A DNA stretch of 64,000 bases from Bremia lactucae (GCF_004359215.1 NC_090624.1:1846503-1910502), one strand, 5' to 3'; counted from the stretch's first letter, positions 19,890 to 30,879 are shown. Made by a program: numbers and translations. Notes: generated from the letters alone by a model not told the origin.

Positions 19890-20870
19890 ATTGACATGTG
19901 AGATGATAATGTGAATTCACATCACTTTTCGAATGATAGCTACTCCTTTCTAAGTGACATAGATAGGACTGCGGTCGAACGAATGAGTTCAACCGTAGGG
20001 AACGATGCCATCTTGGCCATGCTGTCCGGTTTGGACAGAGATGCCCTCCATTCAGCCATCGCCAAGTTCATACAACATGAACTTGACGAATGAAAAGGTA
20101 GCCTTGCTGAATCAGCAAGGCTCTCAACAGGCAGAACTGTTGAGGTTACAACAGGTACAGACCCTGTACCTGGGATGACGCACACGCGTCGTCCCGAAAC
20201 CTTAAAGATTGACATCTCTAAGTATAGGGGAGTCGAAGAAGACTCCCTCTTAAGATGGTTTGTCAAGTTGGACGATGCCATAAGGGCACGTCACATCGTC
20301 GACGAGCAAATGCAAGTCGCATTCGCTCAATCAAATTTGGCAGGTCGTGCCAAAACTTGGGCATTGGGCCTTAAGTTGCGCGACCCATACGTCTTTGAGA
20401 CGCTAGAGGCTTTCAAAGCCCGGCTCAAACAGACGTTTGAACCGCCAAGGGCTGAGTTCAGAGCTCGTTCAGAGCTTCTGAAACTCAAGCAAGGCAAGCG
20501 TGATGTTCACGCATATGCCCAGCACAAACGACTCTTAGCGAGTTGTATAACAAATAACCTTGTTCATGAACACACGTTAATTACGGTGTTCATGCAAGGT
20601 CTTACGGATGGTCCCGTAAAGACCCACCTGTTCCGCTTGGAACTGGATACGCTTGTAGAAACAAAATCCGTTGCGGAACAAGGGAACTTTAGCTCGAGAC
20701 AGGCTCAAGCTAGTTCGTCATCATATCGTCCTCCAAGACGACACGAGTTTGGAGGTCCAGAACCTATGAACCTCTCTTATATCGAAAGTGAGAAACCTCG
20801 CTTTTCGAACAATAAGCAATTTAAGAAATGCAATCGCTGTCAAAGTTAGGCCACTACGCTCATGAGTGTA
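19890..20870 (+). pseudogene. A2 gag
   Basis: The Met-Asp-Met start is lost (ATT GAC ATG TGA at 19890). From 20175 a 224-codon frame carries the whole capsid: GVEEDSLLRWFVKLDD, LAGRAKTWALGLKL, FKARLKQTFEPP, DVHAYAQHKRLLASC and FMQGLTDGPVKTHLFRLEL. It continues into the first half of a zinc knuckle (KCNRC) and meets TAG at 20847; the second half (HYAHEC) is in another frame. Capsid would assemble the virus-like particle. Confidence 0.8.
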
Positions 20871-21876
20871 GTGCCCCACGCCCAGCACCGAAAGGTACTG
20901 AACGTAATTTTGGACCGTGTGCCAAAAAGGGCAACGGTCGCGGGTCCGACGTTGTTGCGAAATCCCAACAGCGAGGCGGACCGCCAAAATCGGTCGAGGT
21001 CAGTAGGGGCGCAACGCCCTACTGATCCAGCAACCTCAAGAGAATTTGCAAATCTCTTGACAAAAGTTGCTCCAGACATCGATCCGTAAATATGTCTGTT
21101 AAGTTTTCATCAGATGGCTATCTTATGAGCGTTCTGGAGCGTCCACAAGCGTGTGGATGTAACTACGACTGAGTGCGATGGCCTCACTTGTGGTACGGTC
21201 GTTAGCACGACTGCACAAGATCACAGTGGGATTATAAAATCGCACTATGGTGCCATCTGCCGGCGGCTGTGAGAATGCACAGGCAGCGCCGAATGTCCAC
21301 CACTCGAATAAGTCAAGAAGATTGAGACATGAATATACGCCTAGCGAGCGACATTCAAGTAATATACCGATTGTCAAAAAGGGCCAACACGATGATTCAA
21401 GGTCAAGAAGAGAGTCGGTCGTAGAGGAACCGACTGTGATAGCGCAATCACAGTCGGAGGGCGTTGACGGAATAAGTCCCCACGTTCTTGAGAAATTTTT
21501 TTCCTCAAATAGTTAATGCTGAAGTGACTAGACTTCAGCATCCCGAGGGATTAATCCCTCAGCAGCCTGTGGATAAATTCCACGATGAAACCGAGACATT
21601 GTATGTCTTGATTAATGACGGATCAAGAGTAGGCGCTTATACTCTTGATCTGTATGCGCCTCCAAAGTTAACTTCGGAGATAACTCAATTAAAAACCCTG
21701 GAACCCAAACGGTTCTTGAGAGATCTGCAGGGTGGTAAAATCAAGCAGATCTGCGTACTCGTCACAGAGGACGAATAAGTATCCGATACGCGGTCAGCGG
21801 TAACTTTTTGCAAAGAACGAACGAATTCTCAGCAGCTCATCGATGGACGAAAGTGTCCTCGATGTGAAGACTCGGA
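20871..21876 (+). pseudogene. A2 nucleocapsid tail and linker, protease deleted
   Basis: After a recognisable tail (up to about 21085) homologous to 10060-10250, the sequence departs from the chimera copy before the protease active site, so the Asp-Cys-Gly motif is absent. 21247-21778 holds two linker frames (NKSRRLRHEYTPSERHS; LFNDGS-type YVLINDGSRVGAYTLDLYAP) without enzyme motifs. Confidence 0.55.
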
Positions 21877-22878
21877 ATGAGAGATATACTACTCAATCCT
21901 GGAAGTCACTTAAGACAAGCCCTTTACAAGGATTTAATTGAATTCAGGGATGTATTCCCTGAAACAGTTTCATGCGAGTTGCCTGAGGATAAAGGCACTC
22001 GACATGAGATCAAGCTCAAACCGGGCTCGATGTATTGTGTCATGAAACAGTGGCCACTGCCTCGTGAACAAGTACTTGCGATCGATAAATTCTTTATCAA
22101 TCTATTAAAAGCGGGCCATGTGAGGGAGTCAACCTCCCTACATAGCTCTTCGACCTTCTGTGTGCGAAAGGCCACAGGAGTGTGGCGGATGGTGCACGCA
22201 TTCAACAAACTGAATGCTGCAACAGTACCGGCTCAAACGCCGATACCTAGAAAAGACGTAATCATAGATGGTATGTCTAAGAGTACGATCTTTTCGTCTA
22301 TGGATCTGATGGATGGGTTCTATCAAATCCTTATGCGTGAACGGGACATCCCGTACACAGCAGTGAGCACCCCCAGTGGTATGCTCTGGGAATGGCTAGT
22401 GATGCCTCAGGGGCTTAGTAACGCCCCTGCAACATTCAACAGATGTGTAACAAATCTGTTGAGACCGGTGCGGGATTTCGCACCGAGTTATTTCGACGAT
22501 GTATTCGTCCATAGCCGGGCCATGGACGGTAAGACGGACGTGGAAGTTCATAAAACTCACGTTCGTCAGGTTCTTACACTTATGCGAAAGCATAAGTTGT
22601 ATGCAAATCTCAAGAAGTGTATATTCGCTGCAAGCGAAATACCACTTCTTGGGTGCATCGTCGGTAAACACGGCGTGCGCCCTGATCCCGAAAAGATCAA
22701 GGCAATCACCGACTGGCCAGTTCCAGTCGATGTCAAGGAACTTAGAAAGTTCCTTGGTTTAGCGGCGTATTTGCACAAGTACTCTCGCAGTTATGCAGAG
22801 ATGACAGTTCACCTCTCTCGTCTATTGAAAAAGGACGAGAAATGGTTATGGAACGCTGATTTGTCAGCGTTCGTTTGA
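21877..22878 (+). CDS. A2 reverse transcriptase domain (open fragment)
   Basis: 333 residues without a stop, covering the entry region (EFRDVFPE, RHEIKLKPGS), fingers (WRMVHAFNKLN, TPIPRKDV), palm (SSMDLMDGFYQI, first Asp), MPQGLSNAPATFNRC and active-site YFDDVFVHSR (second Asp pair), then thumb (LGCIVGKHGVRPDP) and connection (LRKFLGLAAYLHKY). All catalytic Asp residues are present. A TGA at 22876-22878 ends it before RNase H. In a living element this is an internal part of Gag-Pol, so no independent start is implied; the ATG at 21877 is only the first in frame. Confidence 0.85.
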   Translation: MRDILLNPGSHLRQALYKDLIEFRDVFPETVSCELPEDKGTRHEIKLKPGSMYCVMKQWPLPREQVLAIDKFFINLLKAGHVRESTSLHSSSTFCVRKATGVWRMVHAFNKLNAATVPAQTPIPRKDVIIDGMSKSTIFSSMDLMDGFYQILMRERDIPYTAVSTPSGMLWEWLVMPQGLSNAPATFNRCVTNLLRPVRDFAPSYFDDVFVHSRAMDGKTDVEVHKTHVRQVLTLMRKHKLYANLKKCIFAASEIPLLGCIVGKHGVRPDPEKIKAITDWPVPVDVKELRKFLGLAAYLHKYSRSYAEMTVHLSRLLKKDEKWLWNADLSAFV

Positions 22879-22894
22879 AAGTATCAAGCAAAGC

Positions 22895-23410
22895 TTGATG
22901 CATTCGCCCAACTTGGCGATTGCAGATCAAGACAGACAATTCCATGTGGTCTGTGACGCCAGTCAAAGACCACGCGCTGCCGATTGTGAAATCGGCAGCG
23001 CGTTAATGCAATACGATACAGACGGCGCGGTGCGCGTCGTCTGTTACCAATCGCGTCAGCTGCAACCAGCTGAACGCAATTACCCAGTGCATGACAAGGA
23101 ACTCCTTGCCATGAAATATGCATTGGCTAAATGTAGGGTCTATCTCCTAGGAGATAGACCGTTCATCGTATATACGGACCATGCGTCATTACGCACGGCC
23201 GTAAACAGCCCACACCTCTCGCAAAGAATGGCGAGGTGGCTATCCTTCTTCGCGGAGTATAACTTCTCCGCCGAATATATACAGGACGACTTAATGTCGT
23301 CGCTGATGCGTTATTACGCTGACCCGATTTCGAGTCAGCAGTTCTCTCCAACAGTGAAAATAATTTTGCTGTTGCAACACTCACTACGAGTGTTCCGTCA
23401 TCAACATTAG
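22895..23410 (+). pseudogene. A2 RNase H domain with palindromic insertion
   Basis: Contains FHVVCDAS, then an 8-residue insertion, then EIGSALMQYD; further on YPVHDKELLAMKYAL and YTDHASLRTAV. The insertion (about 22962-22985) forms a perfect 13-bp inverted repeat with the following bases and interrupts the loop after the first catalytic Asp. The terminal ADALSRR motif is degraded (VVADALMRY-type reading in another phase). Confidence 0.7.
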
Positions 23411-24300
23411 TTGATGACATAAAGAAAGCCTACACAGAAGATAAGGACCTTCTATGTTTGATGGATCATTTAATGAATCCATCCCATAAATCTTTTAAAG
23501 GTCTACCGGCTTTATATCGATCGTCATCCGATCGATACACAACACGTAACGGCTTATTGTATTACACAGCCGTTACCGGCGACACCCCACGTGTCGTCGT
23601 CGCAACTCACAATGGTTTGCGCTTGCGCGTCATGTATGAGTGTCACGATGCTCCAACGAGTGGACATCGTTGGGCGTGAGAAGACTTACCTCACAGTAAG
23701 TCGCGACTTTTACTGGCCCTGCCAGTATCAATTCGTGCGCAAGTACATTCGTGCTTGCGAGGTATGTCAACGGGTGAAGCCTAGCCCAACCTCCCCCACT
23801 TCCAGCAGAGTGTTGGCAGCCCGTATCTATGGACTTCGTCTTCGGATTTCCCAAAGACGACCGCAAAAACAATGGAATCCTTGTTTTTGTAGACAGATTC
23901 AGCAAGATGGTACATCTTGCTGTGGTGCCAGAGTCGATTACGGCTCCGGGTTGTGCCCGTGTCTTTATCGACACGGTATTCAAAACTCCATGAGTTACCC
24001 CGTGAATTCGTCTCGGATAGAGATCCACGGTATACGGCGGACTTTTGGCAATTCGTGTTCCGAGCTCTCGGAACACGGCTGACTATGTCAACATCCGATC
24101 ACCCAGAAACGGACGGTCAAACAGAATGCGTAAATCGCGTCCACGAATAGATATTTCGAGGTTACGTCCAATCGTATCCGAATTGGAGCGAGTTTTTACC
24201 GATGGTCGAATTTGCCATCAATAATTCGGTGCATGCGTCTACAACGCATACACCGTTCTTTGTGATGGCTTACGCCATCCTCGCATACCCACCCAATTAG
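23411..24300 (+). pseudogene. A2 integrase, zinc region and catalytic core
   Basis: The zinc region is split by a frameshift near 23670 (YECHDAPTSGH / REKTYLTVSRDFYWP / YIRACEVCQRVKP). The core reads in several phases: MDFVFGFPKDD about 23828, FVDRFSKMVHLAVVPE about 23890, FVSDRDPRYTADFW about 24010-24050, DHPETDGQTECVNRV about 24100-24145 (catalytic Glu present), then a TAG. VEFAINNSVHASTTHTPFF follows to about 24270. Confidence 0.75.
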
Positions 24301-24440
24301 AGGGATCCTTAAGTTTAAGGGGGGGGTGGACTCGCACGAGCAAATCCATTTCTGGCTCATGCTTATCACGCGTCAAAATAAATAACGACGCGAGTGATGT
24401 CGATGTCGAAGAGATCGACATCGAAGACGAGAATGATCTC

Positions 24441-25037
24441 ATGGCAGTACGCACTAAGCGTACTGAAAATGACAAATCAAATGAGTTAGCAGAAGAATTT
24501 CTGCTAACTCGAGAATCAATAATCCGTTTCGTTCAGGATTCCATTGCTAACGCAGTGGACCGCCAGAAACGGAATGCAGACAAACATGGAAGAGCAAATG
24601 TTCATTCCTATACAATAAATGATCTAGTGCTACTCTCTACGGTTAACTTACCTAAGCGATTACTCACCAATGTGGGTAGCACTAAACCACTACCCAAGTT
24701 CATTGGTCCTTTTCGTGTACTGCATCGCAGAGGCAATGCGTACACAATAGAATTGCCACGTAGGATGCGAACGCATCCTACTTTTTACGTTGGTCGGCTC
24801 CGCCATCAGTACGCGGCTTCTTCCGAGGACGGATTTGACCACCCTTTTCAAGAATCCCCAAAAGATTCTTGTGATCGCAAACCAGATTCTCATGTTGAAC
24901 CTGAAGTTTCTCATGCCGGTTCCGAATATCCTCGAAACTGCGATGAGCTGACGACAGCTCATCGCGAACAGCATGATATTTCTGTTCGTACTCCAACATG
25001 TTGTACGCACTCTTCGAACGGTCTTCCAACCGCTTGA
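24441..25037 (+). pseudogene. A2 integrase C-terminal region
   Basis: 198 open codons: TRESIIRFVQDSIANAVDRQKRNAD, INDLVLLSTVNLP, LPKFIGPFRVLHRRGNAYTIELP and RMRTHPTFYVGRL, the standard GPY/F-type C-terminal module. The last 70 residues overlap, on the opposite strand, the coiled-coil end of the antisense ORF. Confidence 0.75.
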
Positions 25038-26749
25038 TATGGTGAGCCTGCACCATCTGCTCCAACGAGCGACGCTTGCCGCGCTCGTGATCAAGCCCCT
25101 CCTCCAAATCATGGAGGAAGTGGTCGATTTTGTCGATCCTCGACATTAGATCCGACATACGGTTCGGATCTAATTTTCCCTCCTCCACCATAACCATTGG
25201 TGGTTTCCCACGGTGATCAACGTTTCTTTGTGGAACGTATCCAAAACCACCGTGATGTGAAGGGGCAGCGAACGAGTTATCTTGTTCACTGGCGTGGTTA
25301 TCCACCTTCACATGATAACTGGGAGCCTCGTTCCCAGCTGGTTGCTGACGTTGAGGGCCTCGTCCGTCAGTATGACGAAACCCATCCGATGGTTCAGAAG
25401 TCCCATCGGAAAACACGCGCCCCTCGCGCTTGTAAATCTATTGCAAAACGTCAATCGCATCACGCATCTCAATAGAGATGCGAGCCCTTCCCCAGGGCGA
25501 AGAAATGGAATAGACATCCCCTTTTACTCTCTTCGTGTTGTCAACACAACACGGACAGGGATCACCCCACGTGAGGCTTGGAAGCCCAGCCTCACGTGCC
25601 AACTGCAATTTATACTTTGCACTGGTTGGAGTTCGTTTCTTCTTCTTCTTTTGACTCTTTTAAAATTTCTAAATTATGTTTATATACGTAATTTCTCTTT
25701 CTTTATCAGGTATTTTAATTCGAACATCTACATCAAGAAATAATGAGAACAGCTATTTTAGGTTTCACTCAGGCTCACGCCAAAAGCTTCTTCACGACCC
25801 CACGCCCTCCTACTCATTAACGCTTACATGTGCTATCGCGTTAACGGCAAAGTATAAGTAACTTGCTTAAGCGCCATCCATTTTCAGGGCTAGTTCTCAC
25901 ATTTAACCCGATCCGCGTTAAGTTTTTGAAGCCAGGCCTCGCGTCCAATGTCTTTGACATTGCGAATGAACGCGTTTCAGGCTTGCATAAGCGAGACTTT
26001 ATCTCGCTTATTGTTGCCACTAAACCATCGATGCTTCAAAAAGAATCGAGATAAAAATCTTCCCCAGCGCGAAAGTTCTTCGCGCTGGGATCAAGGCCAT
26101 GTAGCTTTGTCGCAATAAAAAAAGGATTTTTATTGTGAGGAGTAGTTTCTCCAGACAAGCTATTAAATAGCCGCTCTGGCAAAAGCCACGGCTTCTTTTC
26201 AGGGGCAAGATGAGACATTTTACTGTCTTCATTCCCCAGAGTGGTAACCACTGAAGCAGGGGTACCACAAGAACTTTTCTTACGATGGCTTACGCCATCG
26301 TCATCACCTTGCACAGAAATAGGTGCAGGTGACCGTACGGGAGACGGAACGGGCGATGAGGGATCATCCTCATCGTCGGATCCAAATAGACTATTAACTC
26401 GTCTATCAGAATGAGCCTTCTCATTCGAAGGCTCATAGTCAGCCGCCTGACGTCTATCAGGCGACTGTTCCATTCTCCCGGAGTCGGCCATTTTATCCGA
26501 CTCGCATTCGTAGTCGACTTCCAAAGAGGGGTCGTACTCACGTGGTGAATCACCACGTGCACTCGCAACATCTAGTGTTGTGCGAGTGGAAGATACTACG
26601 GCAGACGTTCCGTCTACCGCAAGAGATAACAGTGCGTCACCCGCGGCTGCACGAACCGCAGCCGAAGGCGCAGCACTATCAAAACCCCGCATGAATTTTT
26701 TCTTCATGCGATGGAATTTAAAATTATGGTTCTGACCAATCAACATCAT
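24778..26749 (-). pseudogene. A2 antisense ORF: acidic N-terminus, basic middle, coiled-coil C-terminus
   Basis: Starts 75 bp inside the 3' LTR (26749). The 237-codon N-terminal frame is Ala/Asp/Glu/Ser-rich (DYECESDKMADSG, FGSDDEDDPSS) and ends after a conserved KLHGLDPSAKNFRAGEDFYLD block. The middle (about 26035-25417) is broken and holds two extra blocks (25637-25895 and 25504-25611) absent from copy A4. The last frame, 25416-24778 (212 codons), is a strong heptad helix (SDLMSRIDKIDHFLHDLEEGLDHERGKRRSLEQ; and a second run to NLLGILEKGG), ending in a basic tail. It overlaps chromodomain and integrase on the sense strand. Copy A4 (48889-50430) has the same parts in the same order. No known family recognised. 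Confidence 0.65.
25197..25475 (+). pseudogene. A2 chromodomain
   Basis: RFFVERIQNHRDVKGQRTSYLVHWRGYPPSHDNWEPRS is the full chromodomain core (in pieces: three-strand sheet plus WEP helix entry), with aromatic cage positions Phe/Tyr, Trp and Trp kept. It is followed by a short basic tail. It overlaps the antisense ORF fully. Confidence 0.85.
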
Positions 26750-26809
26750 TTTAGAATTAAGTGGTCACATATTGACCATCCATCCAATGAAAGTCAGAGT
26801 GATTGTCGT

Positions 26810-26824
26810 TTAAGGGAGGGGTGA
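26810..26824 (+). other. A2 polypurine tract
   Basis: TTAAGGGAGGGGTGA before the 3' LTR. The complementary tract CCCCTCCCTTAA is kept beside the LTR at 48770. Confidence 0.65.
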
Positions 26825-27260
26825 TGTAACGGGGTGTATCGTTACATTAAATTAACACGTAATTGCTAATTAATATATTATCTAAAACGTAGATAATATT
26901 TGGAGGATGTTACTTTATATAGTAATGTTCAGAATTCTTATCCATAAATAGGTATATACCATTATTTCTATTTATTCCGCAGACTAATCAGCTGTAAACG
27001 TAAACAAAGAGAGAGACAGATAAGATTTCAACATGTTTAGTATTAGTTTATAATTAGGTCAGCATTAACAGATAGAAAGAAGAGATACTTAATTATATTA
27101 ATACAGTTTTCGTTTTACCCTCTTTAAGGTAGTTGTCTTAAAGAGAAGTCTTCCTCTGCACGTACTAGTGTACGTGAAATAACGTAAGGCACCACTCGCA
27201 ACTGAAGTAGTGCGAAGTAGACTTGTACTGAAGCAGTACAAGTCGTAGTGCCCCGTTACA
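26825..27260 (+). repeat. A2 3' LTR
   Basis: 436 bp, TGTAACGGGGTG to GTGCCCCGTTACA. It differs from the A2 5' LTR at many positions (for example several indels), so the two did not arise recently from one insertion. Confidence 0.9.
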
Positions 27261-27339
27261 ATATTATTACGCATCTCATAAATACCAATGTAGATAATTA
27301 AGGGTTGTGACTTTATCGGTTCCGAAATGTAATTTAGGG

Positions 27340-27767
27340 TATAACGGGGCACTACGACTTGTACTGCTTCAGTTGCGAGTGGTGCCTTACGTTATTTCAC
27401 GTACACTAGTACGTGCAGAGGAAGACTTCTCCTTAAGGTAACTAGCTTAAAGAGAGTAAAATGAAAGCTGTATTAATATAATTAAGTATCTCTTCTATCT
27501 ATCTTGTAAATGCTAACTCAATTATAATATAATACTAAATATGCAATTGAATTCTTATCTTATTTTATCTGTATCTCTCTTTTGTTTATCTCTACAGCTG
27601 ATTAGTCTGCGGAATAAATAGATATAATGGCCTATACCTATTTATGAATAAGAATTCTGAACATTACTATATAAAGTAATATCCTCCAAATATTATCTAC
27701 CTTTTAGAAAATATATTAATTAACAACCTTTAAGTGTTAATTTCATGTAACGATACACCCCGTTACA
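27340..27767 (-). repeat. Solo family A LTR with target duplication
   Basis: 428 bp inverse A LTR, TATAACGGGGCAC to CACCCCGTTACA. TAGGG stands on both sides (27335-27339 and 27768-27772), the 5-bp target duplication. No internal sequence is attached, so it is a solo LTR left by LTR-LTR recombination. Confidence 0.9.
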
Positions 27768-27772
27768 TAGGG

Positions 27773-29495
27773 GGCTCTAAAAGGGGATCTCTTAAGGAAT
27801 AATTGTTAATTTTGCGATGTAGCGGAATAATGAAAATATTTTATGTTGCCGTTTTTAATCTGTAGTTTTTATTAAGTAAAACAAACAGACGGGGAGGGCT
27901 ACACCGGTTCTTCTAAAATAGTCAAGTTTAGGTTATTCTTAATTAGAAGAATTTTAAATTACTGAACATGATGTATCAATCAATGGCATTAGAGAAAGAT
28001 CAATGCAAAACTAATTGATTTATTTAGGGCAGTATCACCGATATAAACGGTTAAGTTTTTTCTTCTAACTGGCTTTCATAAGGCGCGCCATAAATAGGCG
28101 CTGTCACCCACAGAATTAACTTACATTGAAGTTATAAGCTTGATAAATGTCAAGTGTCTTGACCATTCTTTTATCAAATAAACTTATTAATTAATTTACT
28201 AGTTTAAAGAAAGGTGCCTTCTTCAAAGAAGGACTTGCAGATCCCTAAATCGGGTTGTGCGCATCTGTTTTGTTCCTGATTGCTCAAATATTGTTTATAA
28301 TGCCTTCGGCGACCATTCCAGCTTTAGTTAATTGATTTAAAGTCATCTGCTGGAGCCTAGCAAGACAAAAAATGGCCTAAGAAACGATACAATGTATATT
28401 TGTGAGCCGTTTCCGATAAAAACACTTTGCACTCCAATAAACGCATGCAACAAAAATGCTGCACCTTAACTGGCGAGCCGACTGAATTTCAAAAACGTCT
28501 TTCAATAATACTGTCGACTAAGTTGAACGTTTGTACTCAAACCTGTTTGATACACCGACACACAGCAGTTCGCCAGACAATAGATCCTAGACCACCTCTG
28601 CGCGTTAGCTCTGTCCTTCGAATGGTAGTACTGCCAGCATTTGGTCTTAAACTTCTCATGCATCGCAATTTAATAAATATGTAATTTCGCTTCGTTTTCT
28701 TTCTCAACAAGCAGGCTTCCCATGTGGCCAAACGTTCGGGAGATACGCTTCATTAATCGTCAAATCGACAGGTCTTCTGTCCGTGTTAATTTCAATGCCT
28801 TAAACATGCAGCAGTTGGCTTCGACGTCCCGTCACAAACACCATCAATGCTAGCAGATGCTGCATTGCAGCAGATAAAATGGTCGATTCCGCGTAGTAAT
28901 CTTTATATAAAGCCTCTCGTTCCACGAATCTTAGAGTAGTAGTATCGTAGCACACTTTATGCGAGGTTTTCGTCAGTCAGCGACATACCAGCACCCATTG
29001 GGTAATTAAACAATAAACTGTCTCATCCTCTCCAAACGATTCAATAATTTCAGCGTGAAAATTTTCGTGGCATCGAGAAGCAGGTGCATCGCACATTCCC
29101 GTTACATTTACAGTACGTATGGAAAACTCTCCGCCTCGATGCGCCATGCTAGATTTGTACGGCGCGCGGCTATCGCGGTTGCACGTAAATAACTTGAAAC
29201 AGAGAATCGGTCGCTTTTTATATTCCCAATCGGTTTAAGGTGCTGACAATCTCGCCGTGATATTTTTACTGCAGATGTCGCTCTCTAATTGGTCAGCCCG
29301 TTTCAGATGGTGGGCGTCACAGACCACGTGGGTCGAGACTATTTTCATGCTCTTACGACACCTTTACATTAGCTCTGAGCGGCATCCGCTGCGTCCTCGA
29401 CTTCTTAAGGCTGCTCGTTGTGATGCGTCTCTTGATTTAGGTTCAGACTAAAAGCAGACAGCAACGAAGGCGTTTTGCCAAATTATTTAGGGTTA
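27773..29495. other. Intergenic, no gene recognised
   Basis: AT-rich to mixed sequence with only short unconvincing frames (85 codons at 28427, 64 codons minus at 28731), neither with recognisable domains. The part 27824-27920 is a diverged copy of 33778-33875. I see no tRNA, rRNA or retroelement coding here. Confidence 0.5.
27824..27920 (+). repeat. Dispersed direct repeat, copy 1
   Basis: GGAATAATGAAAAT followed by TTTTATGTTG and TTTTTAATCTGT, then a weaker CCGGTTC tail, recurs at 33778-33875 on the same strand. The pair brackets the block that holds the S/T/Y/P-rich gene and MCM6. Nature unknown; possibly remnants of a short mobile element. Confidence 0.55.
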
Positions 29496-29678
29496 ATGTT
29501 CCGTGTTTCACCGACACTAGTAGCAGCCGCAATGCTTCTGCAGCCTTACGGTAAGAGCTCTACGCCGCCAGAAGATCGCAGTTTGCAGTGTCAAAATCCA
29601 GGCGATTCCTCTTCCGATGCGACTGCAACTCGACAACAGGGCGCGAGTCCATCCAGATCAGCCGTTACCAGCTCGTAA
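29496..29678 (+). CDS. Possible small ORF, unrecognised
   Basis: 60 codons from ATG at 29496. There is a short hydrophobic stretch near the start (SPTLVAAAMLL) and then a polar Ser/Pro/Gln-rich tail. The start loosely resembles a signal peptide but is short. No RXLR or other effector motif is present. It may be 5' leader or noise. Confidence 0.15.
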   Translation: MFRVSPTLVAAAMLLQPYGKSSTPPEDRSLQCQNPGDSSSDATATRQQGASPSRSAVTSS

Positions 29679-29856
29679 TTTAAACATTTCTTCTTTGAAC
29701 TGGCTCGTTTTGAAAGCGACGTTGATTCCTTCGGAAAAGGCATAGAGTGTACTGGTAAGCTTCAAAAGTGCCCCTTTTGCGCTCTTTTTTTGATTTTTTT
29801 TTAACAACATAAATTACGGTAAGCTACCGGCGGAGGCCCAGTGTCATGAAGCCTTG

Positions 29857-29863
29857 CCATTCT
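29857..29863 (+). promoter_or_regulatory. Initiator-like element
   Basis: CCATTCT fits the oomycete initiator consensus YCAYTYY and lies 50 bp before the ATG at 29913. The motif is short and could occur by chance. Confidence 0.3.
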
Positions 29864-29912
29864 TAAAAAAGCCTCGCGCCGCCAAAGTCCTTTCATACAA
29901 ACTTCTAGTACA

Positions 29913-30422
29913 ATGTACGCCAGCCCCCGGTATTCTCGACACCACGGCAGTAACAACAGCTACCAGACGCCGTACACATCGTCGCCTACCAAATACAGCC
30001 ACCCGCCGTACACGTCGTCGCCTACCAAGTACAACACATACAATAGCTACACGTCACCCGAGAAGTCCACGTCGTACCACCAGCGCAATTACACAGATTA
30101 CTACTCGTCGCCCAGTAGTCCGACGTACTATCATCAGAAGCAAGAGCTTTACAACTCGAGCGCCTCAACGGCGTCGTCGTCGTCGCAAGACGGACCGTTT
30201 TACGCCGATGAGCTCGATGAACTCGACGACTATACGATGGGTCTTGCAAGCCCCGATATGACGACAGTCCCGACTGTACCGACGCCGTTAAAACTCAGTT
30301 TGTACGAGCACGGGAAGATTCCTTCTGGTCGCGTCATGGTCTCGGCTGGCAACCAAACGATCGAGTTCTTCTCGTCCGTCGTGAATGCACCGCTCTCGCG
30401 GTGTATGATCGTACAAGAGTAA
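29913..30422 (+). CDS. Ser/Thr/Tyr/Pro-rich hypothetical protein
   Basis: 169 residues with ATG at 29913. The first ~95 residues are disordered and Tyr/Ser/Thr/Pro-rich, with PYTSSPTKY occurring twice in tandem (about residues 20-40) and further YTSPEKS and YYSSPSSP variants. An acidic segment (DELDELDDY, residues ~99-107) follows. The last ~45 residues look folded (KLSLYEHGKIPSGRVMV, IEFFSSVVN). No signal peptide or membrane segment. It converges on MCM6, with 457 bp between stops. No family recognised; the repeats and acidic linker would fit a cytoskeletal or nuclear scaffold, but that is a guess. Base composition (GC-rich third positions) and the clean frame support a real gene. Confidence 0.7.
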   Translation: MYASPRYSRHHGSNNSYQTPYTSSPTKYSHPPYTSSPTKYNTYNSYTSPEKSTSYHQRNYTDYYSSPSSPTYYHQKQELYNSSASTASSSSQDGPFYADELDELDDYTMGLASPDMTTVPTVPTPLKLSLYEHGKIPSGRVMVSAGNQTIEFFSSVVNAPLSRCMIVQE

Positions 30423-30879
30423 GGTAGCGGCTGAGTTTGGCGGGACACACGTTCGAGTCCGTTGGCCTCCCGCTTCTGTACTACTCGTCGCGCTTGCTGC
30501 AGGTGTTCCAAGAGATGACCCTTTATTTAAATTACCACCCCCCTCCCCCTTCAAGAGAACCCCGCGGCCACAAAGTGTACCATTATTAAGGCACGCAGGG
30601 AATCGTCACTGTATAAGAGAAGAAGAAAAAAGAAGGAGGTTCTTCGTAGTTCAATACCCCCCCCCCTTCACCTCAATTAAAATACCCCGTAAGCGCTGCA
30701 GTTTTAGTCCAAGTTGGCCGCTCGCTCCTTATTAGTCCATCGTGTGCTCGTTGCGTAAATCTCTCCAACCTCATTTTTCCGCTGCGTTAGTGTACAATTA
30801 CCACGAATATAGTACCATGCCATTTTATTCATATTACGACTGTGCCTTTGTTTTTTTCAATGTTTTTTTTCTATTAATT
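30423..30879. other. Convergent 3' intergenic region
   Basis: Holds C- and A/T-homopolymer runs (C9 at about 30659, several T runs near 30850) between the two stop codons. Both genes probably end transcription here; no specific signal was identified. Confidence 0.4.

Larger units (their letters stand above)
19399..27260 (+). mobile_element. Ty3/gypsy chromovirus, family A, copy A2 (most complete A copy)
   Basis: 7.86 kb with LTRs at 19399-19839 and 26825-27260, gag, linker, RT, RNase H, integrase, chromodomain and an antisense ORF. No matching 5-bp target duplication is visible (TAAAT before, ATATT after), so the ends may derive from recombination between elements. The protease domain is missing. 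RT is the longest open domain (333 codons). Confidence 0.9.

Noticed and set aside
27340..28700. tRNA or rRNA genes in the intergenic region
   Set aside because: No cloverleaf-like arms or B-box/A-box pair that I could support by eye.
29496..29678. RXLR/secreted effector candidate
   Set aside because: No RXLR, dEER or LFLAK motif and only a short hydrophobic start; listed as a low-confidence ORF only.
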